NCBI RefSeq assembly: GCF_026262505.1
Contig: NC_067206.1
Span: 1,736,001-1,800,000 of the forward strand
DNA: 64,000 nt
Direction of reading: 5' to 3'
Source of the DNA: Trichomonas vaginalis G3
Taxonomy: Eukaryota; Parabasalia; Trichomonadida; Trichomonadidae
Part shown: piece after piece, positions 1-10,900 of the stretch
How positions within the stretch are numbered: the stretch's first letter is position 1
Layout: each line of letters begins with the position of its first letter
Notes under the pieces: model-generated
Databases searched by the model: none
What the model saw: only the letters and a program-made list of their open reading frames with translations
Told to the model about the DNA's origin: nothing
Position numbers and translations under genes: made by a program

Positions 1-117
1 CCTTTAGAAATAGAATCAACTTTAATAATAAAGTATAATTTCTCGTTTAATACCATGATGAAATGATAGTAAACTATTCAAAAAAATTCAAAAAAAAAAT
101 AAAGAAAATTTTACACT

Positions 118-300
118 TTTTGTAAGGGCAATTTTTCCCCTCCTGCCACCTATATCCCGCCACCTATTGTTCAAATTGAGTGTGGCGGGCAAATAACCCG
201 CCATTTGCCCATGTATACCGGTTTGAGTCTTACTATCAGGTTTTCAGAGCCCCTGTATATATCATCTAGCGGCGCTACGCGCCGATAGATGAAGGGAAAA
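118..300. other. GC-rich palindromic patch, possible transposon remnant
   Basis: This stretch is much richer in G and C than its surroundings. It holds a GCGGG/CCCGC-type inverted repeat near 181-205 and a perfect hairpin at 271-283 (GGCGC, loop TAC, GCGCC), enclosed by CATCTA...TAGATG. No reading frame spans it. The 5-bp stem and 3-nt loop resemble the small hairpins found in the Polintons further right, so it could be the edge of a degraded mobile element. That link is inference; the window edge hides what lies to the left. Confidence 0.35.
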
Positions 301-2523
301 AAATTGATAGGGCAATTCTTTATGAATATTGCACCTCCAAATTGAACTTCATATTCATCCTTAATTTATCATTCAAGAATTCGATACTTAAAATCATGAT
401 TTTATTTCATTAGAATGATAAGTCTACACTCTGATTCATATCTCAAAATTTAATATTTTGCATCTTACGAAATTACCCTCAGAATCCGCTGCTGTTATAA
501 TAAAATGCTTCACCAATACAAACTAATATACCCCTTGAAATATCAGGTCCAGTTTATTGGGCCATTTTGAGGAAAAGCCATTTTAAATTTTTATTACTTC
601 TACTTTTCACGGACTTGACAATTCTTTATTTACAAAATAAAGAGAAGGTTCATAAATTTGGACTGATTTTATCGTAATCAACTTATCGGATAGGTACAAG
701 ATCCAAATAAATGCAGCATTACCAACATTTTTAATAAAAAATTCACTTTCTTTGGATATATCAAGAAAAATCCTAGAGACTTATTAGTTAGGAATTGCAA
801 TTAAACGATTATACAAAAAGATTTCCCGATTTTCTAATGAATTTAGACTCGAATGTTTAATTTCTTGCTTGTTTGTGCCTATTAATCCCAACATCCTATA
901 CAATTTTAACGAAAAGCCTTTCATTTATCTACAAAAAATATTATTTCTTTCTGACTTTGAATACATACTAAATCCATTATATCTTGTTGATTTCAAGTAC
1001 AACTTTAATAATTTAACTCTTAAAATAAGTTAAAATTTTTAAATTATAAAATTTTTGTAATAATGCATAATTTTTATTGAATGCATGATTCAATTCGCAT
1101 CAACATCAATTATAATGTGCATCTATATCTCCAAATTTTTTTCATTTTTCATATTTCAATATAGAAATTGTATTTTTTACTTTGATACAGATTTTTTTGA
1201 ATCTTTTTTGGAAAAATTATTTAGTTCTTGAGCTCGATGAATGGAATCATTACTATCTTTTATATATTTTAAACTTTATTTTTATCCCAAAAACATTATA
1301 AATCAGAAATCATCTTTAATTTTGTTTCATTCTCAACAACCAAGAGGTTACAAAAAAAGTATGCGATATAAACTTCATAAGTAGAATGAAGTATACAGCT
1401 TTTCTTATAGTTACTCAAGTTAGACCCATTTTTGATTTAAATCTTTTCTCAATTATCTTGACACGTTTAATTATCGCATAATTTGTTAAACAAAGAGATC
1501 CCACATATACATATAAGGAATATATTTGTGATGACAATCTTATCATATAAGGAATTGAAGTAAGATTTATTAATTTTTTTTCACTCCTGAAGTAATACAG
1601 AATATAATATGCCCAACAAATACATTGAAAAAATTGACATCTATTTCATATAAGTTAAAGAAATATAATTTTGATAATAATATATCTCCAAAATGTCTAG
1701 ATAGATTTCCGCGATTCCATGTATATGAATTCCATAGAAGGTAGTAAGTATATGTCCATTAGCAAAATTGAAAACTGAGCGAGAAAGTTTTGTTGAACTA
1801 CCTCACAGATTGATTATTGCAAAATAGTTTTCGAAAAATTATTAAATTTTCATGCAGTTCAATAATACTCTTCTACAATACAAAGATTGTAGTTGCATTG
1901 GAAAGTTAAATGTGTAAAAACATAAGAAAGCCATACTGTTCTAGGTGATCATACATACTGAATGCAGTGGATCCAATATTAGTCGCAATCTTTATTAAAA
2001 AATTCATCCACTTCAATCATAATAATTAAGGGTTCTGACCGACCACGTAAAAGTTCTCAATTTGTGTCAACTTCATGGCACCTTGCAGGGAGACAGACCT
2101 ACTATTTTCCGATGCTCCCGTAGACAATATGGTTGGAGAGGATTAGATGAAGCTATCATCTGCTGTAGTGTGAGTTAGCAAATCAACAGAACCTATCGTA
2201 ATGATAAAATCTTTGAAACAATGTTCAAATTTTTCTAAAAAATGTACATGGTAAAAGGCTCGACTTGCTCGAAAAATTTTCCGATTTTTCGATCTTTTAT
2301 AATTATTATTAGTGCCATATGAGATTTTATTTTATCATTAAATCGCTGCTCAAAACGCAACATTTGTATATATACTATTTTAAATTCAACAACCAAATGC
2401 AAAACCTAGTAATCTGACAGAGAACAGTACATCTTTATATCCCAGCAAGATATATTCTCCATGCAACAATCTACCAATTTGCTTCAAATTAGTTAATTCA
2501 TAAAAAAAAATAATTTTTTATGT
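301..2523. other. gene-free AT-rich stretch
   Basis: I see no open reading frame, tRNA or tandem repeat here. Base composition is very AT-rich except for about 2,035-2,200, where a short less AT-rich patch stands out. That patch could be a structured RNA or a worn gene fragment, but I recognise no family in it. Confidence 0.5.
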
Positions 2524-3672
2524 TTATTTCTTATCACCATCACCAGAGTCACCACCCTTACCTTTGCTCTTCATTATAACTACAACAACGATGACAACAA
2601 TAATTGCAACTACAACGAGAACGCCAATAACTATTCCTACAATCGCACCTGTTCCAAGTCCCGAACCTTTATCAACATCATCTTTTGTCTTCACACCACC
2701 GCTTGCCTCAAAGGTCATACCTTCTGGATAATAATTCTTTTCATCGGCAGATGCGGTTTTGTCTTCTTCCATCTTAAGGTCTACACTACCTTCATAATTA
2801 AATCCGAGCTTGGCTTTAAAAGTAGTGAGAAAATCTGTTATTATCTGAGGATCAAATTTTATCAATTTTGTCAGATTCGGGATAGGCATGAAACCAATAA
2901 CCCTTCCGGAAGCATCTTTTCCATTCTCACTTAGTATAACTGATGTGATTCCGTCATTTGATGATTTGGCTGTTATCTTCTTTTTACTCTTTCCAGCTGC
3001 AAAAAGAACCAGTGAATGGAATTTTGCATTCAATGAAGCCTTTAGATTTCCTTTAATGTCAAGATTTAATCCAAAAACGTATGAGGCGTCAAATTTTTTA
3101 GAGTATGAAGATTCTGTTGATACAACAACCTTGAAATCAACATCAGATTCATAATTGACGTCATCTGATTTAAAGCTACTCTTAAATTTAAGAGGTTGAA
3201 GCAGATATGTAAATTGAATGTCACAACCATTATCACCGTCATCACACATTACTTTGGAAATAATTTCTCCTGGATTCTTCATTTCAATTTCATCATCGGA
3301 GATCTTATTTGTGAGAATAAGCGGATTCTTGATAGAAACATCTTCAACTTTGATTTCGCCCTCGGCGTTGAACTTGAGGTATTTAGATTCCACCTTAAAT
3401 GAGGCATTTGCAGCAATGAGAGCTGGACCATAAATGCAAAAGTATTCCCCTTTTTTGATCTCTTTGAACTCATTTTTTGCATCATAGAAATCATTAAGAG
3501 ATAAGGCTGTGCTAAACCACTTTCCGTTGCAATCTTTCATCTGTTCTTGAAATTGTTTTTTGATTTCTTCACTCCTTTTGGTAAACAAAGGAAGATTTAA
3601 TTGAGAAGTAAATTCATTAACGTATTCATCTAGTAAACTAGAAAGAGATGCAGCTAACAATAGTGCAAACAT
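2524..3672 (-). CDS. type I membrane protein, unknown family
   Basis: A 382-residue protein. It starts with a short hydrophobic segment (MFALLLAASLSSLL) that looks like a signal peptide. A long hydrophilic region of about 320 residues follows, then one strong membrane segment near residues 340-368 made almost only of V, I, G and A, and a short basic cytoplasmic tail (KSKGKGGDSGDGDKK). The expected topology is an extracellular or vacuolar ectodomain with one anchor. The ectodomain is rich in alternating beta-type sequence and has few cysteines. It might be a distant lipid-binding or adhesion-type domain, but I do not recognise it. The start is favoured because TCACTT and TCATTT initiator-like motifs lie just upstream. 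It is transcribed divergently from the next gene. Confidence 0.8.
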   Translation of the reverse strand: MFALLLAASLSSLLDEYVNEFTSQLNLPLFTKRSEEIKKQFQEQMKDCNGKWFSTALSLNDFYDAKNEFKEIKKGEYFCIYGPALIAANASFKVESKYLKFNAEGEIKVEDVSIKNPLILTNKISDDEIEMKNPGEIISKVMCDDGDNGCDIQFTYLLQPLKFKSSFKSDDVNYESDVDFKVVVSTESSYSKKFDASYVFGLNLDIKGNLKASLNAKFHSLVLFAAGKSKKKITAKSSNDGITSVILSENGKDASGRVIGFMPIPNLTKLIKFDPQIITDFLTTFKAKLGFNYEGSVDLKMEEDKTASADEKNYYPEGMTFEASGGVKTKDDVDKGSGLGTGAIVGIVIGVLVVVAIIVVIVVVVIMKSKGKGGDSGDGDKK

Positions 3673-3685
3673 CTAAATGAAGTGA
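3673..3685 (-). promoter_or_regulatory. initiator-like motif (TCACTTCATTT)
   Basis: On the minus strand TCACTT and an overlapping TCATTT lie 3-13 bases before the ATG of the membrane-protein gene. Trichomonas core promoters are known to use a TCA(Y)T(W) initiator placed within about 20 bases of the start codon, and this fits that rule. The match is by eye only. Confidence 0.5.
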
Positions 3686-4452
3686 TAGAAAATCTAATTG
3701 AAAATCGAAGGTACTTATTTTTTTGATAAAAACCACCCGCTGTTTGAATTAAACCGCTCATTCATAAAATTATATCAAATCGTAGTTGTTATTATTAATA
3801 TTTAGAAAAAAATAATGTATTATTTTATCAAATGTATGAAAATTTTTATACAAGTAATCGAAAACCGAAATGGAATTCTATTGTTCAATATTAACTCAAT
3901 TATGTATTCTCAGCTTATTTATTACTTTTTGTTGTGCGTTTAAATTGAATATGAAAGTTGATTGATTTATATTTAGTGGTTATTATTAGCCTTCATTATT
4001 TGGTAATCTTAAATTCTCTAGATTTTGTAATTTTTCATGGATTTCGAATAATTGAATTAGACTGTAAAAATTTATTTTTTTTCTCTTTAATAAACATACT
4101 TAAAATCTTTATTTTAATGCAATTGTTTTTTATTAATTTATCCGTTTTCTTTTCAAAATTGAATCAAATTAATATTGATTTCGTATAATATTTTGGATAT
4201 TTTTGTCTCATTAATTTTCCCACTATTATTATCACAAATGTATCTAATCTTATAGTATATGACAATTATAATATTAAAATTTTTGAACTTTAGAATCTAG
4301 ATCCAATTTTTTCTCAACTTCAATACTACATCTTACTTTTTAATTAATTTTTAATCCATAACTCATTGTAATATGTTTCGCAATATTTATTTTATTTTAT
4401 CTTGTCCAACGATAGTAATAATTTGGTCGGAAAATAATTGGTAAATTCTTAA
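3686..4452. other. divergent intergenic region
   Basis: About 770 bases of very AT-rich DNA between two divergently transcribed genes, presumably carrying both promoters. A 76-codon open frame inside (3,958-4,188, +) is low-complexity and hydrophobic and is probably chance. I see no RNA gene or repeat. Confidence 0.5.
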
Positions 4453-6783
4453 ATGTCTGCTCGAAAGATGCCAAAACAAATTCCTCGAAAATTAACTGAT
4501 AAAAAGAATAATTCTAAACCAACTGATTCAGATTTAAAATCTTCCATTCAAGATTATTCCAATATTCCAAAAGAAAAAGATCCTCATGACTGGATTCACA
4601 AAATTCCAATACTAAAAAGAGGAGATGAAGATCTCCATAAGCGACTTTCTGCTGAAAGGAAAGAAAGATCTTTCCAAAAACATTATAAAATTTGCCAATC
4701 AGAACTTGAATCCATTTTTGATTATGCATTTGATACAATTGAGTATCAATTTAATCCACAATATTCTCATTCTAAAGAAAAAATGAGATACACTGAAAAA
4801 TACCGAAATGGCTTTTATTTACCCGATGAAAGGGAGACAATTATAGAGTCCGAGTATGAATGTGAACTCCGTCCATTACACTCACTTGAAATTGAAAACT
4901 ATTTGCATATTTCTTCTGATTCCATTTTTTCAGATCTTGCAGTCTTCTTCGGTATGCCATTAAACGAAAATTCAATATCAGATGCATCTCCTAAAATGAA
5001 TAATTGTCTTCAAATCCTTCAAAAGAACGTAATACCTTACTTAACATCTTACAAAACGCCACATATCACATTTCCTTATAATATTTGCGTGACTGGACCA
5101 CAATACAGTGGAAAGACAACAATATGTTCCATCCTTTCCCAAGCGCTTGATGTCACAATAATACAAGTTCTTGGGGCAAGCACTGAAAAGAAAAAGTCCA
5201 AAACAGAAACTCAAGAGCCAGAAGTGCTACTGGAAGAAAAGTATCCTCTTCCGAATATGAAAGTCCTTCAATATATTGATGATAAACAAATTATTTCCGA
5301 AATAATTTCTTCAATGAATGAGCAGCATAAAAATTACGGCTACATATTTTCAGGATTTCCTGTTACAAAAGCTCAATTCTCAGCTTTAGAAAAAGCGATT
5401 TCATCTTTAGATTCCGATTCAATACCAAAATCACCTCGATCTCCGAGGAAGAAGGCAAAAGAATCCAAGCAGCCAATATCAGGCATAATATTTTCAATGC
5501 ATACTCCAGAAAAATTCATGGAAAGATACGTTGATCCAATTACAGGTCACGTTTTTTCTCAAGATTTCAATTCTCCAAGCTTCATGGAATTAGAAGGAAT
5601 ACCTCCAATTGATTTTGGGAAACGTCTCGAAGAGGTGATATCAAGGTTGGTCAATTATAATATTCCTGAAGAATATGAACAAAACCAAAAAACAATCAGT
5701 CAATTTGCTGCATTAGAGAGTTCTCTCAAAAAATCAACATCAACATTAATTATAAGAACCAAAAAACACTTTAGGGAAATTATCGAGCAGATAGATGACT
5801 TTATATCGCCATATACGACAATGAGACCATGCTCCCATCTTGTTTCTCCACAAGAGCTGCTCCTTGCGGCACATTCATACCTTGCATTGCAATCTTGGCA
5901 GCAAATTTTGTTCACTCCTGGCCGAACAATTGCTGACCAATCAAAATTGGTTAATTCACTTTCATCAAAATTAGACGAACTTACATCAAATGCAATTGAT
6001 CGTTTCTCTCTTGTCATTTCTCAACAAGACCACCGATCTAAACTTGTTGAAGATTTCAAGAACAAAGAAATTCCTCCAAAAGAGACATACACTAAAATTT
6101 GGGAAGAATCAATTCTTGTCAGAGACGAGAACTTATCAAGTGTTGATGGCGCAATTGAGTTTGCTGGAATGATTGAGCTTGTTCTTGAAATGAAGAAAGC
6201 TCCAAAGATAGTTTTTATGGCTTTGGCTAGCAAGCTTTTATACGGCATGTGGTTCAGAACTGAATTTAAGAATGTTATTGATGGAAAGGAAGAACTTCTC
6301 AGCCCATTGAACTTGCTTGCTAAGGAGATTGAACCACCAGCTGCGCCAATATTTGATTTCCAAGAAGGAAAGTACAAATTAATCCGCAGATCGACAACAG
6401 GCTTCGGATCAGACACGACACTCCCCACAATTCATACAACATCTGCTGCTTTTCCTGCAAGCCAAACTATATTTGGCGATAGCAACAAATCAAAGATGCA
6501 GCGATCAAAAGTTAACATCGAAGAAAGGAGGGCTCTGGCAGAATTGAAAGGGTTTGATTACCTTACTGAAGTTATGCCATCTTTGGATATAAAAAGCAGC
6601 CAGAACATCAAATTCGATTTGAAAAGATTCTGCCAGTGCATGGGAATTCCTATGCTGAAAATGACAACAAATTTCAACTCCACACTTCAATACGCAGAAG
6701 AATTTTTCACTAAACTAAGGGAAAGTGCTCTCTCAGATGAATCTTTAAGTAATGAATGCACCACAATGCTTTCTTCATTCTGA
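4453..6783 (+). CDS. SPEF2/CPC1-like flagellar protein with adenylate-kinase-like domain (first part)
   Basis: A 776-residue protein. After a basic N-terminus comes a nucleoside-kinase-type P-loop near residues 215-227 (TGPQYSGKTT). An adenylate-kinase-like stretch follows with a lid-region-like FSGFPVTKAQ (about 300-310) and YVDPITGHVF (about 357-367). The C-terminal half is helical. The layout, an adenylate-kinase fold embedded in a long helical protein, matches the sperm flagellar protein 2/CPC1 family of the central-pair apparatus, which would suit a flagellated parabasalid. This assignment is from recognition, not a search. The frame ends at TGA (6,781-6,783), but the same frame stays open and charged or helical immediately afterwards for 162 more codons, so this may not be the true C-terminus. 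Confidence 0.75.
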   Translation: MSARKMPKQIPRKLTDKKNNSKPTDSDLKSSIQDYSNIPKEKDPHDWIHKIPILKRGDEDLHKRLSAERKERSFQKHYKICQSELESIFDYAFDTIEYQFNPQYSHSKEKMRYTEKYRNGFYLPDERETIIESEYECELRPLHSLEIENYLHISSDSIFSDLAVFFGMPLNENSISDASPKMNNCLQILQKNVIPYLTSYKTPHITFPYNICVTGPQYSGKTTICSILSQALDVTIIQVLGASTEKKKSKTETQEPEVLLEEKYPLPNMKVLQYIDDKQIISEIISSMNEQHKNYGYIFSGFPVTKAQFSALEKAISSLDSDSIPKSPRSPRKKAKESKQPISGIIFSMHTPEKFMERYVDPITGHVFSQDFNSPSFMELEGIPPIDFGKRLEEVISRLVNYNIPEEYEQNQKTISQFAALESSLKKSTSTLIIRTKKHFREIIEQIDDFISPYTTMRPCSHLVSPQELLLAAHSYLALQSWQQILFTPGRTIADQSKLVNSLSSKLDELTSNAIDRFSLVISQQDHRSKLVEDFKNKEIPPKETYTKIWEESILVRDENLSSVDGAIEFAGMIELVLEMKKAPKIVFMALASKLLYGMWFRTEFKNVIDGKEELLSPLNLLAKEIEPPAAPIFDFQEGKYKLIRRSTTGFGSDTTLPTIHTTSAAFPASQTIFGDSNKSKMQRSKVNIEERRALAELKGFDYLTEVMPSLDIKSSQNIKFDLKRFCQCMGIPMLKMTTNFNSTLQYAEEFFTKLRESALSDESLSNECTTMLSSF

Positions 6784-7272
6784 AAGTTCGTTATATCGGC
6801 AAAGAAGAAAGAAGCTTTTATGGTCAATGCAATATTTGACTTGAAAGATTCATTAGAAGATATTTGTTACGAAAAATGTAACACAGAAATGGAGCGATTC
6901 TCGGAATCATTCAATAGAAAAGAATTTCCATCACAGTTCGATTATGCTTTTGATAAAGTAAGTCAAAGAGTGAAAACTTATGTTAGGAGAATTGCACAAA
7001 TAGAAAGACCAATTTATTTGCACAAATTGGTTCCGTTTGATTATATCTTGAAAATTTCTGAAGAATGCGGAAAGAGAAAATTACATCATACAACTGCTAA
7101 AGTGCTATTTGAAATTGCAAATCAAGTAATTGATAATGATGATATTAGAATGCTTTTTGAGATATGCACATTAGTTACCGAGACATCAGTTTGTATTGAC
7201 GTATCAAAATTTTTGGAACAATTTGCTCATAATGATACAGAAGCAGATAAATTGGCTTCATTTTTGTTTTGA
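6784..7272 (+). pseudogene. in-frame continuation of the SPEF2-like gene after one TGA
   Basis: The region directly after the TGA is open in the same frame for 162 codons and ends at 7,272. The residues just after the stop (KFVISAKKKEAF) and the helical sequence from the first ATG at 6,820 (150 residues) look like ordinary protein sequence and continue the style of the upstream part. Three readings are possible: a recent nonsense change in a host gene, a base error in the assembly, or two separate genes only 36 bases apart. The lack of any frame change and of an intergenic AT-rich gap favours a single gene interrupted once. Standard-code use of TGA as stop elsewhere in the window argues against recoding. 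Confidence 0.55.
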
Positions 7273-7938
7273 ATAGTTGGTTTGCCGGAAAAGAAACAGA
7301 TGTTATATATAAATGCCTATTTCCATACTTTAATTTTTTTTAACAATCTAACGTTACATACTCAATAATTTTACGTCCAAAATGTTAAACCTTTCGTGTT
7401 GGCCATTTCATTTTTAAGGAAAAATTACCCATGTTATATACAAGCAATTAATACACTTAATTAGATTCAAACTCGTCAGTTTAAGGTAAATCGAAAAATA
7501 ATAGTTCTAGTTCCAATTATTCAATTCGCTTTAATATTTAACATTAATTTTTAAATGATGTAGTTTTTGAACTTGCTGCATGTTTTAGAATTTATGCTGG
7601 AACTCATTTTTAATATAATGACATCATTATCCATTCCCTTTACTCTGAATTTTTCTTAGAATCTGGAAAATGTTCGTTCATTCGATTATTTGCATTGGCT
7701 AACAACTGCAAAATATAGTGAATTCGATAAATTTGCAGGTCACAATTCATGGAATAAAAATCTATATTTTGAGAATTTGTAAAGTATTCCATTCAGAAAT
7801 TGAAATAGCGTAAAATAAACAAACAAACTAAAAAATGCCTCCAGATGATTCTTATTAAATCAAAGTCCGTTTTGTTTGAGTCCTGCCAAACATGTTCAAA
7901 AAAAATTTTTTTTTAAATCCCTTGGTTTTTTAGAAGGG
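7273..7938 (+). other. intergenic leader region with a small upstream ORF
   Basis: About 665 AT-rich bases between co-directional genes. A seven-codon open frame (7,835-7,858, MPPDDSY) lies about 80 bases before the remodeller's ATG. It could act as an upstream ORF if the transcript starts early enough. No other feature is visible. Confidence 0.35.
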
Positions 7939-10900
7939 ATGAAACGCGGAACCGGTACTAATCCTGATGATAATTATATGAATAATCATACAGAATCAGA
8001 TGGTTCTGATTTCAGCGCTATGAATTTTGTTCCCAACTATTCTTCTAGTTCTGAGTATAATTTTTCAAATCAATTTAACGCCATAAATCCAAAACTAAAC
8101 TACGATATGCAAGATATGTCAATGCAGAAGAATAGTATGAAGCATCAAGTTCAGAAAAAATCTCTACATTATTCCCATGCGGAAAATAAAATAGAACATA
8201 TTTTCACATCGAGGATATCCGAAAATGGTCTCGAGTACCTTATCCTCTTCCAAAATCAAGAACAATTTTCAACGTGGGTTCCATCTGAGATAGCTAAAGA
8301 ATTTCCTAATTTTGTCTCCAAGCAAAAGAAATTTAATGAAACAAACAGTAACAGGTCTCTTTTTTCATTCAACAGCCCGAATATTAATACTTCTTATAAA
8401 TCGATTCTCAAAATACTGTCTCATCGTCTAATAGGTACAAATAATAACTCGTCCCTCGAATTTTTATATATGCTAAATACAGAAACAGGCTCAAGCTTTT
8501 TCTGGGAACCTGTATCGGTCAATTCTCCCCAGCTACTAATCCAAAATTATTTGCAAACAAGGGTTTGCGTTGAAAATACCCATCCACCTCGTCCATCTAA
8601 AATTGTTGTGACAGAAGATGTTGCTAAATCCTATGTTTCTACGGAAGGAAAGACGTTAAGAAATTACCAACTCGAAGGGATCAACTGGATGCTCTCTTGC
8701 TTTTGCGCAAACCATGGCTGCATTCTTGCTGACGAAATGGGGCTTGGAAAAACCATACAAACGTTGATTTACCTCAATCACTTAAATCGTTATACAGACT
8801 TCCACGGGCCAAACTTGATAGCAGTAGGTACAAATACCTTTGATCAATGGTGTGCGGAGCTCGAGAAGTGGACAAATTTAAAATATGTCTCATACACAGG
8901 ATTGCCAGATACTCGCAGCGTTATACAAAAATACCAAATGCCATTTTTCAATGATATGGGAGTAAAACAAGAAGACAAGTTTGGATTTAACGTTCTTCTT
9001 GTCACATACGATATTTTCTTAAAAGATATCGAATTCTTCTCTACAATCGAGTGGCAGAACATCATCGTAGATGAGGGACACCGCATCAAAAATTGTGATG
9101 GTAAGAAACATAATGCCCTTCTCACTGTTAAAGCGATGAACAGAATAATTCTTACTGGAACTCCAATTCAGAACACAATGCTTGAACTGTGGACACTTTT
9201 ACAGTTTGTTTCTCCAGAATACTTCCCTGAAGGCTCAGCATTTCCAACTGATGACGTTGAGTCACTCGATGTGGAAATCGTTTCTCACATCAAGAACATG
9301 ATTGCACCACACCTACTCCGCAGATCACTAAATGATGTAGAGACAACGATGCTTCCAAAGGATGAGAGAATAGCACTTCTTCACCTTACAAGAATGCAAG
9401 AGGATTTAATCAGACTGACACAACTCCACCAACTCGGTCGAATTAAAAATGGTGGCGAAATAGACTCATTACAAGAGTCAAACACATTCCAGAGAATTTG
9501 TAACCACCCATTTTTAATAGAAGGAGTAGAAGACTATTTCATGGCAAGAAATCCAGGAGTGTCAAAACTTGACATGCTTGTCAACACATCAGCTAAATTC
9601 ATTTTCCTTGACAGAGTTCTTCCATGCTTCAAGAAACAGGGAAGATCAGTTCTAATATTCTCGCAAAAGGTAAAGGTTCTGAAATTGCTCGAAGAATACT
9701 GCCAACTCAAGAGATACACATATGAAATCCTTAATGGTAACTTAAGTGAACAGGAGAAGAAAGAAGCAATATCAAAATTCTGTGATAATTCTGGTGATGC
9801 TTTCATTTTCCTAATTTCAACGCGAAGTGGTGCGGAAGGCTTGAATCTGACACGCGCCAACGTCACAATCGTATTTGACCCAGATTGGAACCCACAAAAC
9901 GACATTCAAGCACTTGGACGATGCCATAGAATAGGTCAGACACAGAAGGTTGACGTCATTCGCCTTCTAACTTTTGGCACTTACGAACACGAAATGTATA
10001 TCAGATCCCAGAGGAAGCTCAAACTGTGGAACTCAATTCTGGGTGATGGAAAGCAGATACAAGAGGCATCACGCCCTCCTCCAGCAATCGTCATCGATGG
10101 ATCACAGAAGAACTCAGTCAAATTGGAGTCAATGATCAATCCACAACCAAGATTTTGCGGTATTGACTTTGAGGGATACGGCACTTTTATCAAAGCAGAT
10201 GAGGAAATAGAACAAGTGACTGAAACTAGCTCTATCTATCCCGTCCCTCCAATTCTCGAAACTCCATTCACAGTGATGCCAGGAGAAACATTTGATAGTA
10301 TCATGGAGAGATCCGCAACAATCACTAAGGATGTCAAGTTCAGCGGAATTAACTCGAAGAATTTTCCGAAAATTGATATAACCCACGGTTTAACGAACGA
10401 ACAGTTCCTCAATCAATTCCCTATTCTTGATCAACAGAATTCATCTTCGAGGAAACAAAAAGCACGACCAAACACCGTCCACGTGACAATTGACGGTAAG
10501 ATGGCCAAAAGAATTCTCAGATTGCTGAGATACTATGGTTTCGGCGAGTGGGAAAAAATACATCAAGCAATTGATGGATATTGTCCAATAGAACAACTCA
10601 CAAAATTCTGTGCCGGCGCTGTATTGCTTCACTTCAGAGCTCTTGAACCATCCAAAGTCATGACTTTTCCTCTGTTAATGAATCGACTGTTGAAGAGTAT
10701 TGAGCCATTGACATACACAGCTGCATTCTGTACCAACAAAGCAGAATGGTTTAACATATTTATCAGAAGGTCCGTATTGGCACAAGAGTCAAAAGCATGT
10801 AAGGATATTCATGATCACATTTTCTCAACAGCTCAAAGATTTTTGATGTCTCTTGAGAACCATTTAGTGATTAAAGAGTTTGCTCGCAATCCTTATTACG

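Noticed and set aside
3958-4188. Small hydrophobic protein gene
   Set aside because: F/I/L-rich translation typical of AT-rich intergenic DNA; no start signal or homology visible.
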